Origin: Desulfobacterales bacterium
GTDB lineage: Bacteria; Desulfobacterota; Desulfobacteria; Desulfobacterales; CAFBRK01
Length of the DNA stretch: 33,723 nt
Direction: 5' to 3'
Assembly (NCBI GenBank): GCA_021737185.1
Contig: JAIPEL010000042.1
Location: 1-33,723, forward strand
Shown: positions 7,533 through 14,744 of the stretch, piece by piece
Numbering within the stretch: position 1 is the stretch's first letter
Layout of the letters: each line of letters opens with the position of its first letter
Notes under the pieces: model-generated
Told to the model about the DNA's origin: nothing
Databases searched by the model: none
What the model saw: only the letters and a program-made list of their open reading frames with translations
Made by a program: the position numbers and the translations under genes

Positions 7533-8357
7533 ATGCAGCCGCTTTCAACAGATCGACGGTTTTGGATGGCCGGCGGGCTTGTCAGCTTCGCGCTGATGGC
7601 CCTCGTTTTGGCCTGCAGCCCGGCTGCGTCCGATTCCTCCCGAACAGGACCCTCAGACAAAGGCGCTGAAATCATGACGACAGCCATCGCAACGGAAACA
7701 CAGGCGGTCCTGCGGCCGCCCATCGACGAGAACGTGCCGTCTCAGGTCGAAACCGCCACCTTCGCCCTGGGCTGATTCTGGGGACCGGACTCCCGGTTCG
7801 GGAGCCTCAACGGCGTGATTCGGACCCGCGTCGGCTATGCCGGCGGAGAAACCGCGGCCCCCACCTACCGGCGCATCGGGGACCACAGCGAAACGATCCA
7901 GATCGACTTCGATCCGAGCCTCATCTCCTATCGGCAACTGCTGGAACTGTTCTGGAACAGCCACGACCCGACGGCCCGCTCCTGGTCCCGGCAGTACCGG
8001 GCGGCCGTCTTTTACCACGACGAGGACCAGCAGCGGGCTGCCTTCGAAACCCGGGACAGGACAGCCGAATCCCTGAAGGAGCCGATCCGGACAGGGATAT
8101 TACCGTTTACCGCCTTTACCCGGGCCGAAGCCTACCACCAGAAGTACTACCTTCGAAACCGCCGCGACCTGATGCGGGAATTTGCCCGGTTCGGCTTCTC
8201 CGAGCGGGAGTTTGCCGATTCGACCGCCGCCGCCCGGATCAACGGATATCTGGGCGGCCACGGGACGAGAAAACAATTCGAAAACGAACTGCCGCTGCTG
8301 GGCCTCACCGAGGCCGGGGAAAATCTCCTGCGCAGCATTGTCCGACAAAAATGGTAG
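7533..8357 (+). CDS. msrA: Selenocysteine-containing lipoprotein peptide-methionine (S)-S-oxide reductase MsrA
   Basis: MsrA repairs oxidised methionine. The reading frame is continuous from ATG 7533 to TAG 8357 (274 residues) if the TGA at 7773-7775 is read as selenocysteine. The sequence across it is ATFALG-U-FWGPDSRFG, where family members have GCFWG with the catalytic Cys. Typical MsrA sequence continues on both sides (IRTRVGYAGG, PTYRRIGDHSETIQIDFDP, FWNSHDPTA, YRAAVFYHDE, YHQKYYL). The N-terminus looks like a lipoprotein signal: two Arg, a hydrophobic run, then LVLAC near residue 29. This implies export and membrane anchoring. No other Cys is present after the lipid-anchor Cys, so the usual resolving Cys is missing. 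A hairpin follows the TGA at a SECIS-like distance. No strong RBS is visible; ATG 7566 is an alternative start. Confidence 0.88.
7773..7804 (+). promoter_or_regulatory. In-frame UGA (Sec) codon and candidate bacterial SECIS hairpin
   Basis: The TGA is at 7773-7775. Fourteen bases later a six-base-pair stem forms: CTCCCG (7790-7795) pairs perfectly with CGGGAG (7799-7804) around a GTT loop (7796-7798). Bacterial SECIS elements are known to be hairpins just downstream of UGA, with a G and U in the apical loop that SelB binds. The G at the start of this loop is nucleotide 24 counting the U of UGA as 1, a typical distance. Function is inferred. Confidence 0.65.
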
Positions 8358-8435
8358 CGATCGGTTTTTGTGCAGGGAGAGACAGCGCCGTGGATGTAAC
8401 CTATCGCCGGCGCCAGACTGCTGAGTCGTGTGGGA

Positions 8436-8942
8436 TCAGCCCTTCACCAGGTGCCGGACGATGTGGGAAAGCTCGGGAAAGATCAGGGCTTTGCAGGCGA
8501 GCTGGCAGGCTTTGAGGCTGCCGGGCATGGCAAAGACCACCGCCTGGGAGACGATGCCGGCGCAGGCCCGGGAGACGATGGCGGCCGAATCGATCTGGTC
8601 GAAGGAAAGCTGGGAAAAAAGGATGGAAAAAGCGGTCAGCTCCTTGGAAAACAAGGGGCGCAAGGCCTCGATGGTCACATCGGCGGCCGCCAGGCCGGTT
8701 CCGCCCGTGACGAGCACGGCCTGTGCGCTCCGGTTTTCAACGGCGTCGCAAACGGTTGACGCCACGGCCCCGGCCTCGTCAGGCACCACCTCGTGCAACA
8801 CCAGCCGGTGGCCCTCCTTTTTCACCCGCTTGGCCATCCAGAGGCCGCTTTTGTCCTCTTTTAGCGTGCGGGTGGTAGAGACGGTGACGATGGCCACGTT
8901 GACGCTTTTCGGGGCGTCTTTTTTATGCGCTTCGGTACTCAC
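8436..8942 (-). CDS. moaB: Molybdenum cofactor biosynthesis protein MoaB
   Basis: MoaB/Mog-type proteins bind molybdopterin and, in many organisms, adenylate it before metal insertion. This 168-residue protein shows the family motif VTGGTG (about 78-83) followed by LAAADVTIEAL, and ends with a MoCF-type region (FAMPGSLKACQLA). The start codon is GTG at 8942, overlapping the pyrR stop as GTGA, which implies translational coupling. Context supports the call: mobA, moaE and moaC lie just beyond pyrR on the other strand. In tungsten users the same protein may handle tungstopterin. It converges with msrA; about 80 bp separate the two stops. Confidence 0.9.
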   Translation of the reverse strand: MSTEAHKKDAPKSVNVAIVTVSTTRTLKEDKSGLWMAKRVKKEGHRLVLHEVVPDEAGAVASTVCDAVENRSAQAVLVTGGTGLAAADVTIEALRPLFSKELTAFSILFSQLSFDQIDSAAIVSRACAGIVSQAVVFAMPGSLKACQLACKALIFPELSHIVRHLVKG

Positions 8943-9472
8943 GGCTCCAGAATCACCTCGTCGGTACCGTCTGTTTCGGCCAATCGGACATTGACCGTCT
9001 GGGCATGGCGGGTTTCGACGAATTTTCCCACATAATTGCCCTCGATGGGCAGCTCCCGGTGGCCCCGATCGATCAGCACCGCCAACTCGATGCGGTCGGG
9101 CCGGCCGTAGTCCATCAGGGCATCCATGGCGGCCCGAATCGTTCTCCCGGTGAAGAGCACATCATCGACCAGGATGATCTGGCGTCCGTCCACCGAAAAA
9201 TCGATCTGGGTGGTTCGGACCACCGGATGATGGGTGATCCGAGTCCAGTCGTCCCGATACAGGTTGATGTCGATCTCTCCGGAGGCGATGTCTACGCCTT
9301 CGATTTCACGGATCTTGGCCTTGAGCCGGCGGGCCAGGTCCACACCCCGGGTCTGGATGCCGATCAGGGCAAGGTTTCTGGCCCCCTTGTGAACCTCGAC
9401 GATTTCGTGGGCCATCCGGGTAAGAATCCGGTCGATGTCCTTTTGCGCCAAAAGTGTCTCTGGAGAACTCAT
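8939..9472 (-). CDS. pyrR: Bifunctional pyr operon regulator / uracil phosphoribosyltransferase PyrR
   Basis: PyrR binds pyrimidine mRNA leaders and can convert uracil plus PRPP to UMP. The 177-residue protein carries the PRPP-binding signature IILVDDVLFTGRTIRAAMD (about residues 99-117). Other typical PyrR segments are IGIQTRGVDLARRL, NLYRDDWT and VLIDRGHRELPI. The start at 9472 is chosen because the family begins close to ETLLAQKDIDRILTRM and an AGGAA-type RBS lies upstream; an ATG at 9535 would add an atypical leader. It is the first gene of a two-gene unit with moaB. No pyr genes are in the window, so its targets would lie elsewhere. Confidence 0.92.
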   Translation of the reverse strand: MSSPETLLAQKDIDRILTRMAHEIVEVHKGARNLALIGIQTRGVDLARRLKAKIREIEGVDIASGEIDINLYRDDWTRITHHPVVRTTQIDFSVDGRQIILVDDVLFTGRTIRAAMDALMDYGRPDRIELAVLIDRGHRELPIEGNYVGKFVETRHAQTVNVRLAETDGTDEVILEP

Positions 9473-9611
9473 GGAAGCACCATTCCTTCCGGGATTCGTT
9501 GCCACACCGAAGATCGAAATCCGAAACAAATTCAAAATCCGTGTCTATCTCAGGTGACGGCCAAGATCAAGCCCCTAAAGGGATCGTCATCCCTGGGCAG
9601 AAGAATATCCC

Positions 9612-9640
9612 TTGATTTTTCGATGGGTTTCTCCTACCTT
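9612..9640 (+). promoter_or_regulatory. Possible promoter for the mobA-moaE unit
   Basis: TTGATT (9612-9617) and TACCTT (9635-9640) are 17 bases apart and lie about 40 bases before the mobA start, in the divergent gap with pyrR. The -10 match is only moderate. Confidence 0.35.
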
Positions 9641-9677
9641 GCGGGGCATCGGAAAGCGTCCGACCCGCGACCGCCCC

Positions 9678-10349
9678 ATGCAAATTGAGCCGAAGCCAAA
9701 CATGGCCCCATCCGTCACCGGTGTGATTCTGGCCGGGGGAAAGAGCACCCGCTTCTCCGGCACGAACAAAGCATTGATCCGTATCGGAAACGAGCGGATT
9801 CTGGACCGGATCCTTCGGGTGTTCCACCCCGTTTTCCAGGAGATTCTTCTGGTGACCAACGAGCCGGTGCGCTACCTGCAATGGGATGTCAAAATCGTGG
9901 CGGACCTTTACGACGTGCGCAGCTCCCTGATCGGGCTGCACGCCGGGCTCTTTCACACTGGAGGGAGCCATGCCTTTGTCTCTGCCTGCGACACCCCCTT
10001 TCTCGTACCGGAGCTCGTCAAAGAGATCGTGTCAAGGGTCCGGCCGGAGACCGATATCCTGATTCCCGAAACCGCCTCCGGCCTCGAACCGCTGTGCGCG
10101 GTCTATTCCCGCCGATGCCTGCAGCCGATCGAACGAAATTTTCAGCAGGGACGGTTTAAAATCAGGGACTTTTTCCCGCAGGTGCGCGTAGAGACGATCT
10201 CCGCGGAGGATATTCGCCGCTTCGATGAAAAGGAGCTCTCCTTTATCAACATCAACACCGCTGCAGACCTGTCCGAAGCCGAAGCTGCCCTCGCCGGGTT
10301 TGACCGGCAGGCGTCCTCCGGCGGCGACAAAGAAAAGAACGGAGCCTGA
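9678..10349 (+). CDS. mobA: Molybdenum cofactor guanylyltransferase MobA-like protein
   Basis: MobA attaches GMP from GTP to molybdopterin, giving the dinucleotide form used by DMSO-reductase-family enzymes such as formate dehydrogenases. From ATG 9678 the protein has 223 residues. It has the nucleotidyltransferase signature LAGGKSTRFSGTNKAL (about 18-33) and the Mg-binding ACDTPF (D105). The later segment EPLCAVYSRRCL is also typical of MobA. The start could be 9678 or 9702; neither has a clear RBS. The stop lies one base before the moaE ATG, so the two are almost certainly cotranscribed. The protein is close to the usual MobA length. Confidence 0.87.
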   Translation: MQIEPKPNMAPSVTGVILAGGKSTRFSGTNKALIRIGNERILDRILRVFHPVFQEILLVTNEPVRYLQWDVKIVADLYDVRSSLIGLHAGLFHTGGSHAFVSACDTPFLVPELVKEIVSRVRPETDILIPETASGLEPLCAVYSRRCLQPIERNFQQGRFKIRDFFPQVRVETISAEDIRRFDEKELSFININTAADLSEAEAALAGFDRQASSGGDKEKNGA

Positions 10350-10350
10350 C

Positions 10351-10710
10351 ATGAACATCGAGCCTATGCTTCAGCGGATCAAGGCCCGACCGGACTTTTC
10401 CGGCGCCGGCATGGTGCTGATTCACAACGGCGTGGTGCGCGCCACCTCCCGGGACGGCCGGAAAGTCACCGGCCTCCGGGTTTCGGTGGACCATGGGCGG
10501 CTGGCGTCGGTCGTCTCCTCGGCGCGGAACAATCCGGGCATCGTTGCCGTGGAGGTGGAGATCGCCGAAGACCGGGATCTTTCCGTAGGCGAGGACGTCA
10601 TGGTGCTGATCGTCGCCGGCGACGTCCGGGAAAATGTGCTGACGGTGCTGTCAGAAACCCTGGACGCGATCAAAACCACCGTCACGGGAAAAACCGAGTT
10701 CTTCGGGTAG
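10351..10710 (+). CDS. moaE: Short MoaE-like molybdopterin synthase catalytic subunit
   Basis: MoaE joins with sulfur-carrying MoaD to turn precursor Z into molybdopterin. This protein is short (119 residues, against about 150 for E. coli MoaE) but keeps the core: GAGMVLIHNGVVR near residue 18, a middle VAVEVEIAEDRDLSVGEDVMVLIV region, and two lysines near the C-terminus (K108 in DAIKTT, K114 in GKTEFF). These align with the two catalytic lysines of E. coli MoaE. It lacks the long C-terminal tail. A GGAG RBS sits just upstream and the gene follows mobA by one base. I see no moaD in the window. Assignment is by motif pattern, hence moderate confidence. Confidence 0.75.
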   Translation: MNIEPMLQRIKARPDFSGAGMVLIHNGVVRATSRDGRKVTGLRVSVDHGRLASVVSSARNNPGIVAVEVEIAEDRDLSVGEDVMVLIVAGDVRENVLTVLSETLDAIKTTVTGKTEFFG

Positions 10711-10758
10711 TGCTCGCCGGCATAATTTTGCCTACATATCTCAGAGCCAAGAAAACTC

Positions 10759-10829
10759 ACCGCCGAGACACAGAGGGCACAGAGAAAACCGTTTCACACT
10801 TCTTAGCGCATCCTCGCGGCCTCGGCGGT
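10759..10829. repeat. Inverted-repeat element (dispersed palindrome type)
   Basis: Nine-base arms ACCGCCGAG (10759-10767) and CTCGGCGGT (10821-10829) are perfect inverted repeats enclosing about 53 bases. The left part reads cgccgagacacagagggcac. Sequences of this cgccgagacrcagagg type are, from memory, common dispersed repeats in environmental bacterial genomes. It sits in the gap between moaE and moaC and is not coding. Copies elsewhere cannot be checked here. Confidence 0.5.
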
Positions 10830-10876
10830 AAAACCAATTGTCGGCATACCAATCCGACATCTACCCAGGAGCGCCC

Positions 10877-11350
10877 ATGGCAGAATTCTCCCACATCGAC
10901 GGCGAGGGCCGGATCCAGATGGTGGATGTGACCGAAAAGGGCGCCACCAGACGCCGGGCCGTCGCCCGCGGGCAGATCACCATGAAGCCCCAAACCCTGG
11001 CGCAGATCCTTGCGGGCCGTACGAAAAAGGGCAACGTTTTGGAGACCGCGCGCATCGCCGGTATCATGGCCGCCAAGAGAACTGCCGATCTGATTCCGCT
11101 CTGCCACCCCTTGAGCCTGACCCATGTGCAGATCGATTTTTATCCCGACGAGGCCGCCGGCGCCATCGACGTCGAGGCGGCCGCCCAGGTGCTGGGCAGC
11201 ACCGGTGTGGAAATGGAAGCGCTGACCGCCGTTTCCGTCGCCGCCCTGACCATCTATGATATGTGCAAAGCGGTGGACCGGGAAATGGTGCTTTCAAACA
11301 TCCGACTGATGGAAAAAAGCGGCGGCAAGAGCGGCTCATTCCACAGATAA
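10877..11350 (+). CDS. moaC: Cyclic pyranopterin monophosphate synthase MoaC
   Basis: MoaC converts the product of MoaA into cyclic pyranopterin monophosphate, the first stable molybdopterin precursor. The 157-residue protein has all the family motifs: [13 protein letters not shown] (67-79), [20 protein letters not shown] (110-129) and CKAVD (130-134). The known active-site Lys and Asp are covered by D128 and K131. The ATG at 10877 has AGGA about seven bases upstream; a longer frame from 10838 has no RBS. It is separated from moaE by 166 bp holding a palindromic repeat, so it may have its own promoter. The stop codon is part of a hairpin. Confidence 0.95.
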   Translation: MAEFSHIDGEGRIQMVDVTEKGATRRRAVARGQITMKPQTLAQILAGRTKKGNVLETARIAGIMAAKRTADLIPLCHPLSLTHVQIDFYPDEAAGAIDVEAAAQVLGSTGVEMEALTAVSVAALTIYDMCKAVDREMVLSNIRLMEKSGGKSGSFHR

Positions 11351-11390
11351 ACGCGCTGGCGCGCGTTTATAAGAGGCGGCTTCGCCGCCT
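11348..11390 (+). terminator. Tandem hairpins after moaC
   Basis: Two perfect hairpins lie back to back. The first is TAAACGCGC/GCGCGTTTA with a TGGC loop (11348-11369) and includes the moaC stop codon. The second is AGGCGGC/GCCGCCT with a TTC loop (11374-11390). No T-run follows, so strong rho-independent termination is doubtful. They may protect the 3' end or attenuate read-through into mltA, which starts 12 bases later. Confidence 0.5.
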
Positions 11391-11402
11391 GAAAGACAAA
11401 AG

Positions 11403-12632
11403 ATGAAACTTTTTCAAGTCTTGGCCGGGCTTTTGATCGGGGTCGTCGCTGGCGGGTGTGCCATTCAGGCGCCGGCCCCGCCGGAGCCGGAGGCGGTTCC
11501 CGCCCTGGTAAGGGTGAAGCCCGGTCATGTGCCTGTGTTTTTCGATGACATGGCTTTTGACGGGCTGGCCAATGCCATCGATCAAAGCCTGGTCTATTTA
11601 AAAAGACTTCCTCCGGAGCGGGAGTTTGCCTTCGGCCCGGACCGCTATTCGGCCCCCCACATGATTCGATCTCTTGCCGTTTTCAAAGACTTTCTCGACA
11701 ACCGTCCCACCGCCCAGGAACTGACGTCGTTTCTTCGGGACCGATACATCGTCTATCGCAGCTCGGGAAGCGACGGCAGCGGCCGGGTGCTTTTTACCGG
11801 CTACTACGAGCCGTTTTTGCAGGGAAGTCTGAAGCGAACCGAAATATACCGATACCCGGTCTACGGGATGCCCCAAGACCTGGTGCAGATCGATCTGTCC
11901 CTGTTCAACCCGAAATACAACGGAGAGCGGATCACGGCCCGCATCGAAAACCGTCAGGTGCTTCCCTACTTCGATCGGGCAGACATCTCCTTTGAAAACC
12001 GTCTTCAGGACAAAGCAGAAATTCTTGCCTGGGTGGACAGCCGTGTCGATCTCTTTTTCCTTCAGATCCAAGGCTCCGGCAGGATCTTCCTGGAAAACGG
12101 GGGGACGCTCAACGTCCACTACCGTGCATCCAACGGTCATCCATACAGAAGCATCGGCAGACTGCTCATCGAGGAGGGGCAGATCGATCCCAGCCGGATG
12201 TCGATGCAAAAAATCCGGCAATATCTCCAGGAGCACCCGGAAGAAATGCGGCGGATCCTGACCCATAATCCAAGCTATATCTTTTTCCAAATCGTAGAAG
12301 AGGGCCCCACCGGCGCCCTGGGGGTGGAACTGACACCGGGGCGCTCCATTGCGATAGACCACCGGCTTTTCCCGGATGCCGCCCTGGCGTTTGCCGAATC
12401 CAAAAAGCCGTTGATCGATGGAAGCGGCGGCATCGCGGCCTGGACCGACCTTCATCGCTTCGTCTTGAGCCAGGATACCGGCGGGGCAATCCGGGGCCCG
12501 GGCCGCGCCGATCTGTTCTGGGGAAACGGCCGCTACGCTGAGCTGGCGGCCGGGCACATGCAGCATCCCGGCCGGCTCTTTTTCTTCGTTCTTTCAGAGG
12601 AATATCTCTCGCTGAAATCCATTTCCCGCTGA
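11403..12632 (+). CDS. mltA: Membrane-bound lytic murein transglycosylase A
   Basis: MltA cleaves peptidoglycan glycan strands, leaving 1,6-anhydro-muramic ends, at the outer membrane. The 409-residue protein starts with a lipoprotein signal (lipobox VAGGC, Cys19) and a Pro-rich linker. The MltA specificity domain includes LFTGYYEPFLQGS (about 130-142), FFLQIQGSGRI (218-228) and YRASNGHPYRSIG (240-252). The 3D-type domain has QDTGGAIRGPGRADLFWG (357-374), where D370 corresponds to the catalytic Asp region. Length is normal for the family. The RBS is weak (aaag), and a hairpin ends 12 bases before the ATG, so translation may be modulated by structure. Confidence 0.93.
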   Translation: MKLFQVLAGLLIGVVAGGCAIQAPAPPEPEAVPALVRVKPGHVPVFFDDMAFDGLANAIDQSLVYLKRLPPEREFAFGPDRYSAPHMIRSLAVFKDFLDNRPTAQELTSFLRDRYIVYRSSGSDGSGRVLFTGYYEPFLQGSLKRTEIYRYPVYGMPQDLVQIDLSLFNPKYNGERITARIENRQVLPYFDRADISFENRLQDKAEILAWVDSRVDLFFLQIQGSGRIFLENGGTLNVHYRASNGHPYRSIGRLLIEEGQIDPSRMSMQKIRQYLQEHPEEMRRILTHNPSYIFFQIVEEGPTGALGVELTPGRSIAIDHRLFPDAALAFAESKKPLIDGSGGIAAWTDLHRFVLSQDTGGAIRGPGRADLFWGNGRYAELAAGHMQHPGRLFFFVLSEEYLSLKSISR

Positions 12633-12674
12633 CGCCCTCCTACGCCCTTAGGGTCGAAAGCGTAAACAAAGGGG

Positions 12675-12694
12675 CGGCAGCACCTTTGCTGCCG
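12675..12694 (+). terminator. Hairpin between mltA and tatB/A
   Basis: CGGCAGCA (12675-12682) and TGCTGCCG (12687-12694) form a perfect eight-base-pair stem with a CCTT loop. There is no following T-run. It ends just before the -35 box of the tat promoter and probably separates the two units. Confidence 0.45.
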
Positions 12695-12695
12695 G

Positions 12696-12725
12696 TTGAC
12701 AGGGTTTTGTCGAATGGAGTATCTC
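12696..12725 (+). promoter_or_regulatory. Promoter for tatB/A-tatC
   Basis: A consensus TTGACA (12696-12701) and TATCTC (12720-12725) are 18 bases apart, about 60 bases before the tatB/A start codon. The -35 box is perfect; the -10 box is moderate. Confidence 0.5.
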
Positions 12726-12786
12726 ATGGCGGATTTGATCCGGGAGGACCAGAAAAACCCCCGGCGCCGCTGAAAGGAACACAACC

Positions 12787-13212
12787 ATGTTCGGTATCGG
12801 AATGCCGGAACTGATCCTGATTCTGGCCATTGCGCTCATCGTGATCGGGCCGAAAAAACTTCCGGATGTCGCCCGCGCCCTGGGACGCGCCATGGGGGAG
12901 TTTAAAAAGGCGACCCGCGAGCTGAAAGATTCCATGGAGGTGGAAGACGATTTGAGGGAGCTGAAAAACGTCAAAACCGCCTTCGATGAACTCAACAACA
13001 AGGTCAAGGACCCCCTTTCTTTGAAGAAGACCGGTGCGAAGAGCAAGCCGGCCGCCACCAACGCCTCGGAAGAGGCCGACGGCGCCGACCCGGGAAAAAA
13101 GGATGCCCAGGGGCAAACCGCTACGGCTCCGACAGAGGAGGAGGCCGGGGCGGATTCTTCCGGAGCCGAATCCAAGGACCGTAGCAACCGGGGAGCGTCT
13201 GAAAATGACTGA
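12787..13212 (+). CDS. tatB: Sec-independent protein translocase subunit TatA/TatB
   Basis: This 141-residue protein is a TatA/B-type subunit of the twin-arginine export system. It starts [20 protein letters not shown], a single N-terminal membrane helix. The hinge [20 protein letters not shown] and an amphipathic helix (to about residue 60) follow. The E at position 8 and the P in the MPEL motif favour TatB over TatA. The C-terminal half (about 75-141) is a low-complexity, acidic, Ala/Glu/Lys-rich tail. AAGGA sits before the ATG. It overlaps tatC by eight bases. No separate tatA is in the window, so either it lies elsewhere or this protein does both jobs. Confidence 0.88.
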   Translation: MFGIGMPELILILAIALIVIGPKKLPDVARALGRAMGEFKKATRELKDSMEVEDDLRELKNVKTAFDELNNKVKDPLSLKKTGAKSKPAATNASEEADGADPGKKDAQGQTATAPTEEEAGADSSGAESKDRSNRGASEND

Positions 13213-13957
13213 AGACGAAAAGCTTCCCTTTACCGGGCATCTGGAAGAGCTGAGACGGCGGCTGATCATCTGCTTTGTCTCCGTCGGGGTCGGTTTTGCC
13301 GGCGCCTACCTGTTCAAGGAGCGCCTGTTTGAAATCCTCATGAATCCGCTGGTGAAGGTGATGAAGCCCGGCCAAAACCTGGTGTTCACCGGGCTTCCCG
13401 AGGCATTTTTCACCTACCTGAAGGTGTCGCTGCTGGCCGGGATCCTCATCGCCTCGCCGGTGATCATCTATCAGTTCTGGCTTTTTGTGGCGCCGGGTCT
13501 CTACGAGCGGGAAAAGCGACTTCTTATTCCGATCGTTTTGCTGTCGACCATTTTTTTCGTGGGCGGCGCCCTGTTCGGGTACTTCATTGTCTTTCCGTAC
13601 GGATTCAAATTCTTTCTCGGCTTTGCCACCGAGATCATCCGGCCGCTTCCCTCCATGAAGGAATACATGTCGTTTTCCTCCAAGCTGCTCATCGCTTTTG
13701 GGCTGGTTTTCGAACTGCCATTGGTCATCACCTTTTTGGCCCGGCTGGGGATCGTTTCCGTCGATTTTCTGAAAAAAAACCGGAAGTACGCCCTTCTTTG
13801 CTTTTTCGTCGGAGCGGCCATTTTGACCCCTCCGGATGTGGTCACCCAGGTGATGATGGCGCTGCCGCTGATGGTGCTCTATGAAATCAGCATCGTCGGC
13901 GCACGGGTGTTCGGAAAAAGGCCCCTGGACGACCCGGAAGAAGAAGATGCCGCCTGA
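13205..13957 (+). CDS. tatC: Sec-independent protein translocase subunit TatC
   Basis: TatC is the polytopic core receptor of the twin-arginine export pathway, which moves folded, often cofactor-bearing proteins to the periplasm. The 250-residue protein has the family features: [10 protein letters not shown] near residue 12, [19 protein letters not shown] (first periplasmic loop and helix 2), [30 protein letters not shown], and [10 protein letters not shown] near the end. Six membrane helices are expected. Its ATG overlaps the end of tatB/A by eight bases, so the two are coupled. The cofactor genes upstream suggest that Mo/W enzymes are among the cargo. Confidence 0.95.
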   Translation: MTEDEKLPFTGHLEELRRRLIICFVSVGVGFAGAYLFKERLFEILMNPLVKVMKPGQNLVFTGLPEAFFTYLKVSLLAGILIASPVIIYQFWLFVAPGLYEREKRLLIPIVLLSTIFFVGGALFGYFIVFPYGFKFFLGFATEIIRPLPSMKEYMSFSSKLLIAFGLVFELPLVITFLARLGIVSVDFLKKNRKYALLCFFVGAAILTPPDVVTQVMMALPLMVLYEISIVGARVFGKRPLDDPEEEDAA

Positions 13958-14153
13958 TTCGCCCGCCGGGCCGGCGGCATACGAGCTTCGGTTGCTCCAG
14001 ACTTCGGCTTCCACCGGCTATTTCGCGGCGGTACCGGAGCCCGAATGCTCCTGGGAGACGGCGCTGGCCTACCTCCGGGAGCATCCCTCCGCCGCGAAAG
14101 GGTTTCCCATTGACAGATCCCGCTCCTCGCTGATAGGGTTTTACTCGTTGTGA
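13947..14153 (+). CDS. Small hypothetical protein (doubtful)
   Basis: A 68-codon frame starts at an ATG overlapping the tatC stop by 11 bases and ends at 14153. The peptide (middle part AYELRLLQTSASTGYFAAVP, then WETALAYLREHPSAAKGFP) has no motif I recognise. An overlap start is consistent with coupling to tatC, but no RBS beyond the tatC coding sequence can be judged. Otherwise this stretch would be a non-coding gap before the cytochrome gene. Confidence 0.35.
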   Translation: MPPDSPAGPAAYELRLLQTSASTGYFAAVPEPECSWETALAYLREHPSAAKGFPIDRSRSSLIGFYSL

Positions 14154-14207
14154 AGAAAGGACAAGGGGTTTAACGGGATCAACCGGAAAAGGAGGTGAAT
14201 GGAGGAT

Positions 14208-14684
14208 ATGAAACGTCGATCTTTGATACTGGTTGCGGCTGCTTTCGGATTCGCCATGCTGTTTGCCGCCGTCGTCATCGCAGGCACCACCGTCGAGGAT
14301 GTCATCACCTTCGAGCCGATTACCGGGGAAGGAAAGTACCAGGACCGCACCGTCACCTTCTCCCACAAAAAGCACAACGAGGAGTACAACATCGGCTGCG
14401 GGGAATGCCATCACGACGAAAACGGCAAGGCCCTGACCGATCTGAAAGTCGGAGACGATGTCCAGAAATGCATCGAATGCCACAGCAAACCCGGCGAGGT
14501 TGCCACGGATGAAAAGATGAAGTGGCGCAAGGAAAGGGTTTCCAGAAAAGACCAGCAGAAGATGAGTCTGGAATACCACGCCGAAGCGCTCCATGAAAAC
14601 TGCATCGAATGCCACAAGGACTACAACAAGAAAAACAAGACCAAGGACGCTCCCCAGGCCTGCACCCAGTGCCACACAGAATAA
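14208..14684 (+). CDS. Periplasmic tetraheme c-type cytochrome (class III / c3-like)
   Basis: This is a small electron carrier of the cytochrome c3 class, typical of sulfate reducers. A signal peptide spans about residues 1-26. The mature part has four CxxCH heme sites (C64-H68, C88-H92, C132-H136, C152-H156). Extra histidines at 53, 56, 69, 124 and 129 can act as the sixth ligands, giving bis-His hemes. FSHKKH before the first heme is typical of the family. The start is ambiguous: a full anti-SD match AAGGAGGTGA (14189-14198) suits ATG 14208 better than ATG 14199. The gene stands alone, with a strong terminator, and converges on the dsr operon. Likely partners are periplasmic hydrogenases, formate dehydrogenases or membrane redox complexes. 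Confidence 0.88.
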   Translation: MKRRSLILVAAAFGFAMLFAAVVIAGTTVEDVITFEPITGEGKYQDRTVTFSHKKHNEEYNIGCGECHHDENGKALTDLKVGDDVQKCIECHSKPGEVATDEKMKWRKERVSRKDQQKMSLEYHAEALHENCIECHKDYNKKNKTKDAPQACTQCHTE

Positions 14685-14703
14685 AATCGCTGTGCGATTT
14701 TAT
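14681..14703 (+). terminator. Hairpin overlapping the cytochrome stop codon
   Basis: ATAAAATCGC (14681-14690) pairs perfectly with GCGATTTTAT (14694-14703) around a TGT loop. The TAA stop is inside the stem. It comes directly before the T-run terminator and has the same design as the hairpin pair after moaC. Confidence 0.5.
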
Positions 14704-14738
14704 AAAAAGGGCCGCCCATACGGGCGTCCCTTTTTTTT
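14704..14738. terminator. Bidirectional rho-independent terminator (cytochrome / dsr operon)
   Basis: The stem GGGCCGCCC (14709-14717) pairs with GGGCGTCCC (14722-14730) with one mismatch and an ATAC loop. Eight Ts follow on the plus strand (14731-14738), and an A-run (14704-14708) gives five Ts on the minus strand. It lies between the convergent cytochrome and cbiA/dsrN genes and should stop transcription from both sides. Confidence 0.85.
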
Positions 14739-14744
14739 ACAATG

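Noticed and set aside
7533..8357. Reading msrA as a pseudogene or two separate genes because of the TGA
   Set aside because: The only stop is a TGA exactly at the catalytic Cys codon, the frame is otherwise unbroken, and a SECIS-like hairpin follows. Sec recoding is the simpler explanation.
10755..10835. Possible CRISPR or tRNA in the moaE-moaC gap
   Set aside because: There is only one pair of inverted arms, no regularly spaced direct repeats, and no cloverleaf. It fits a dispersed palindromic repeat better.
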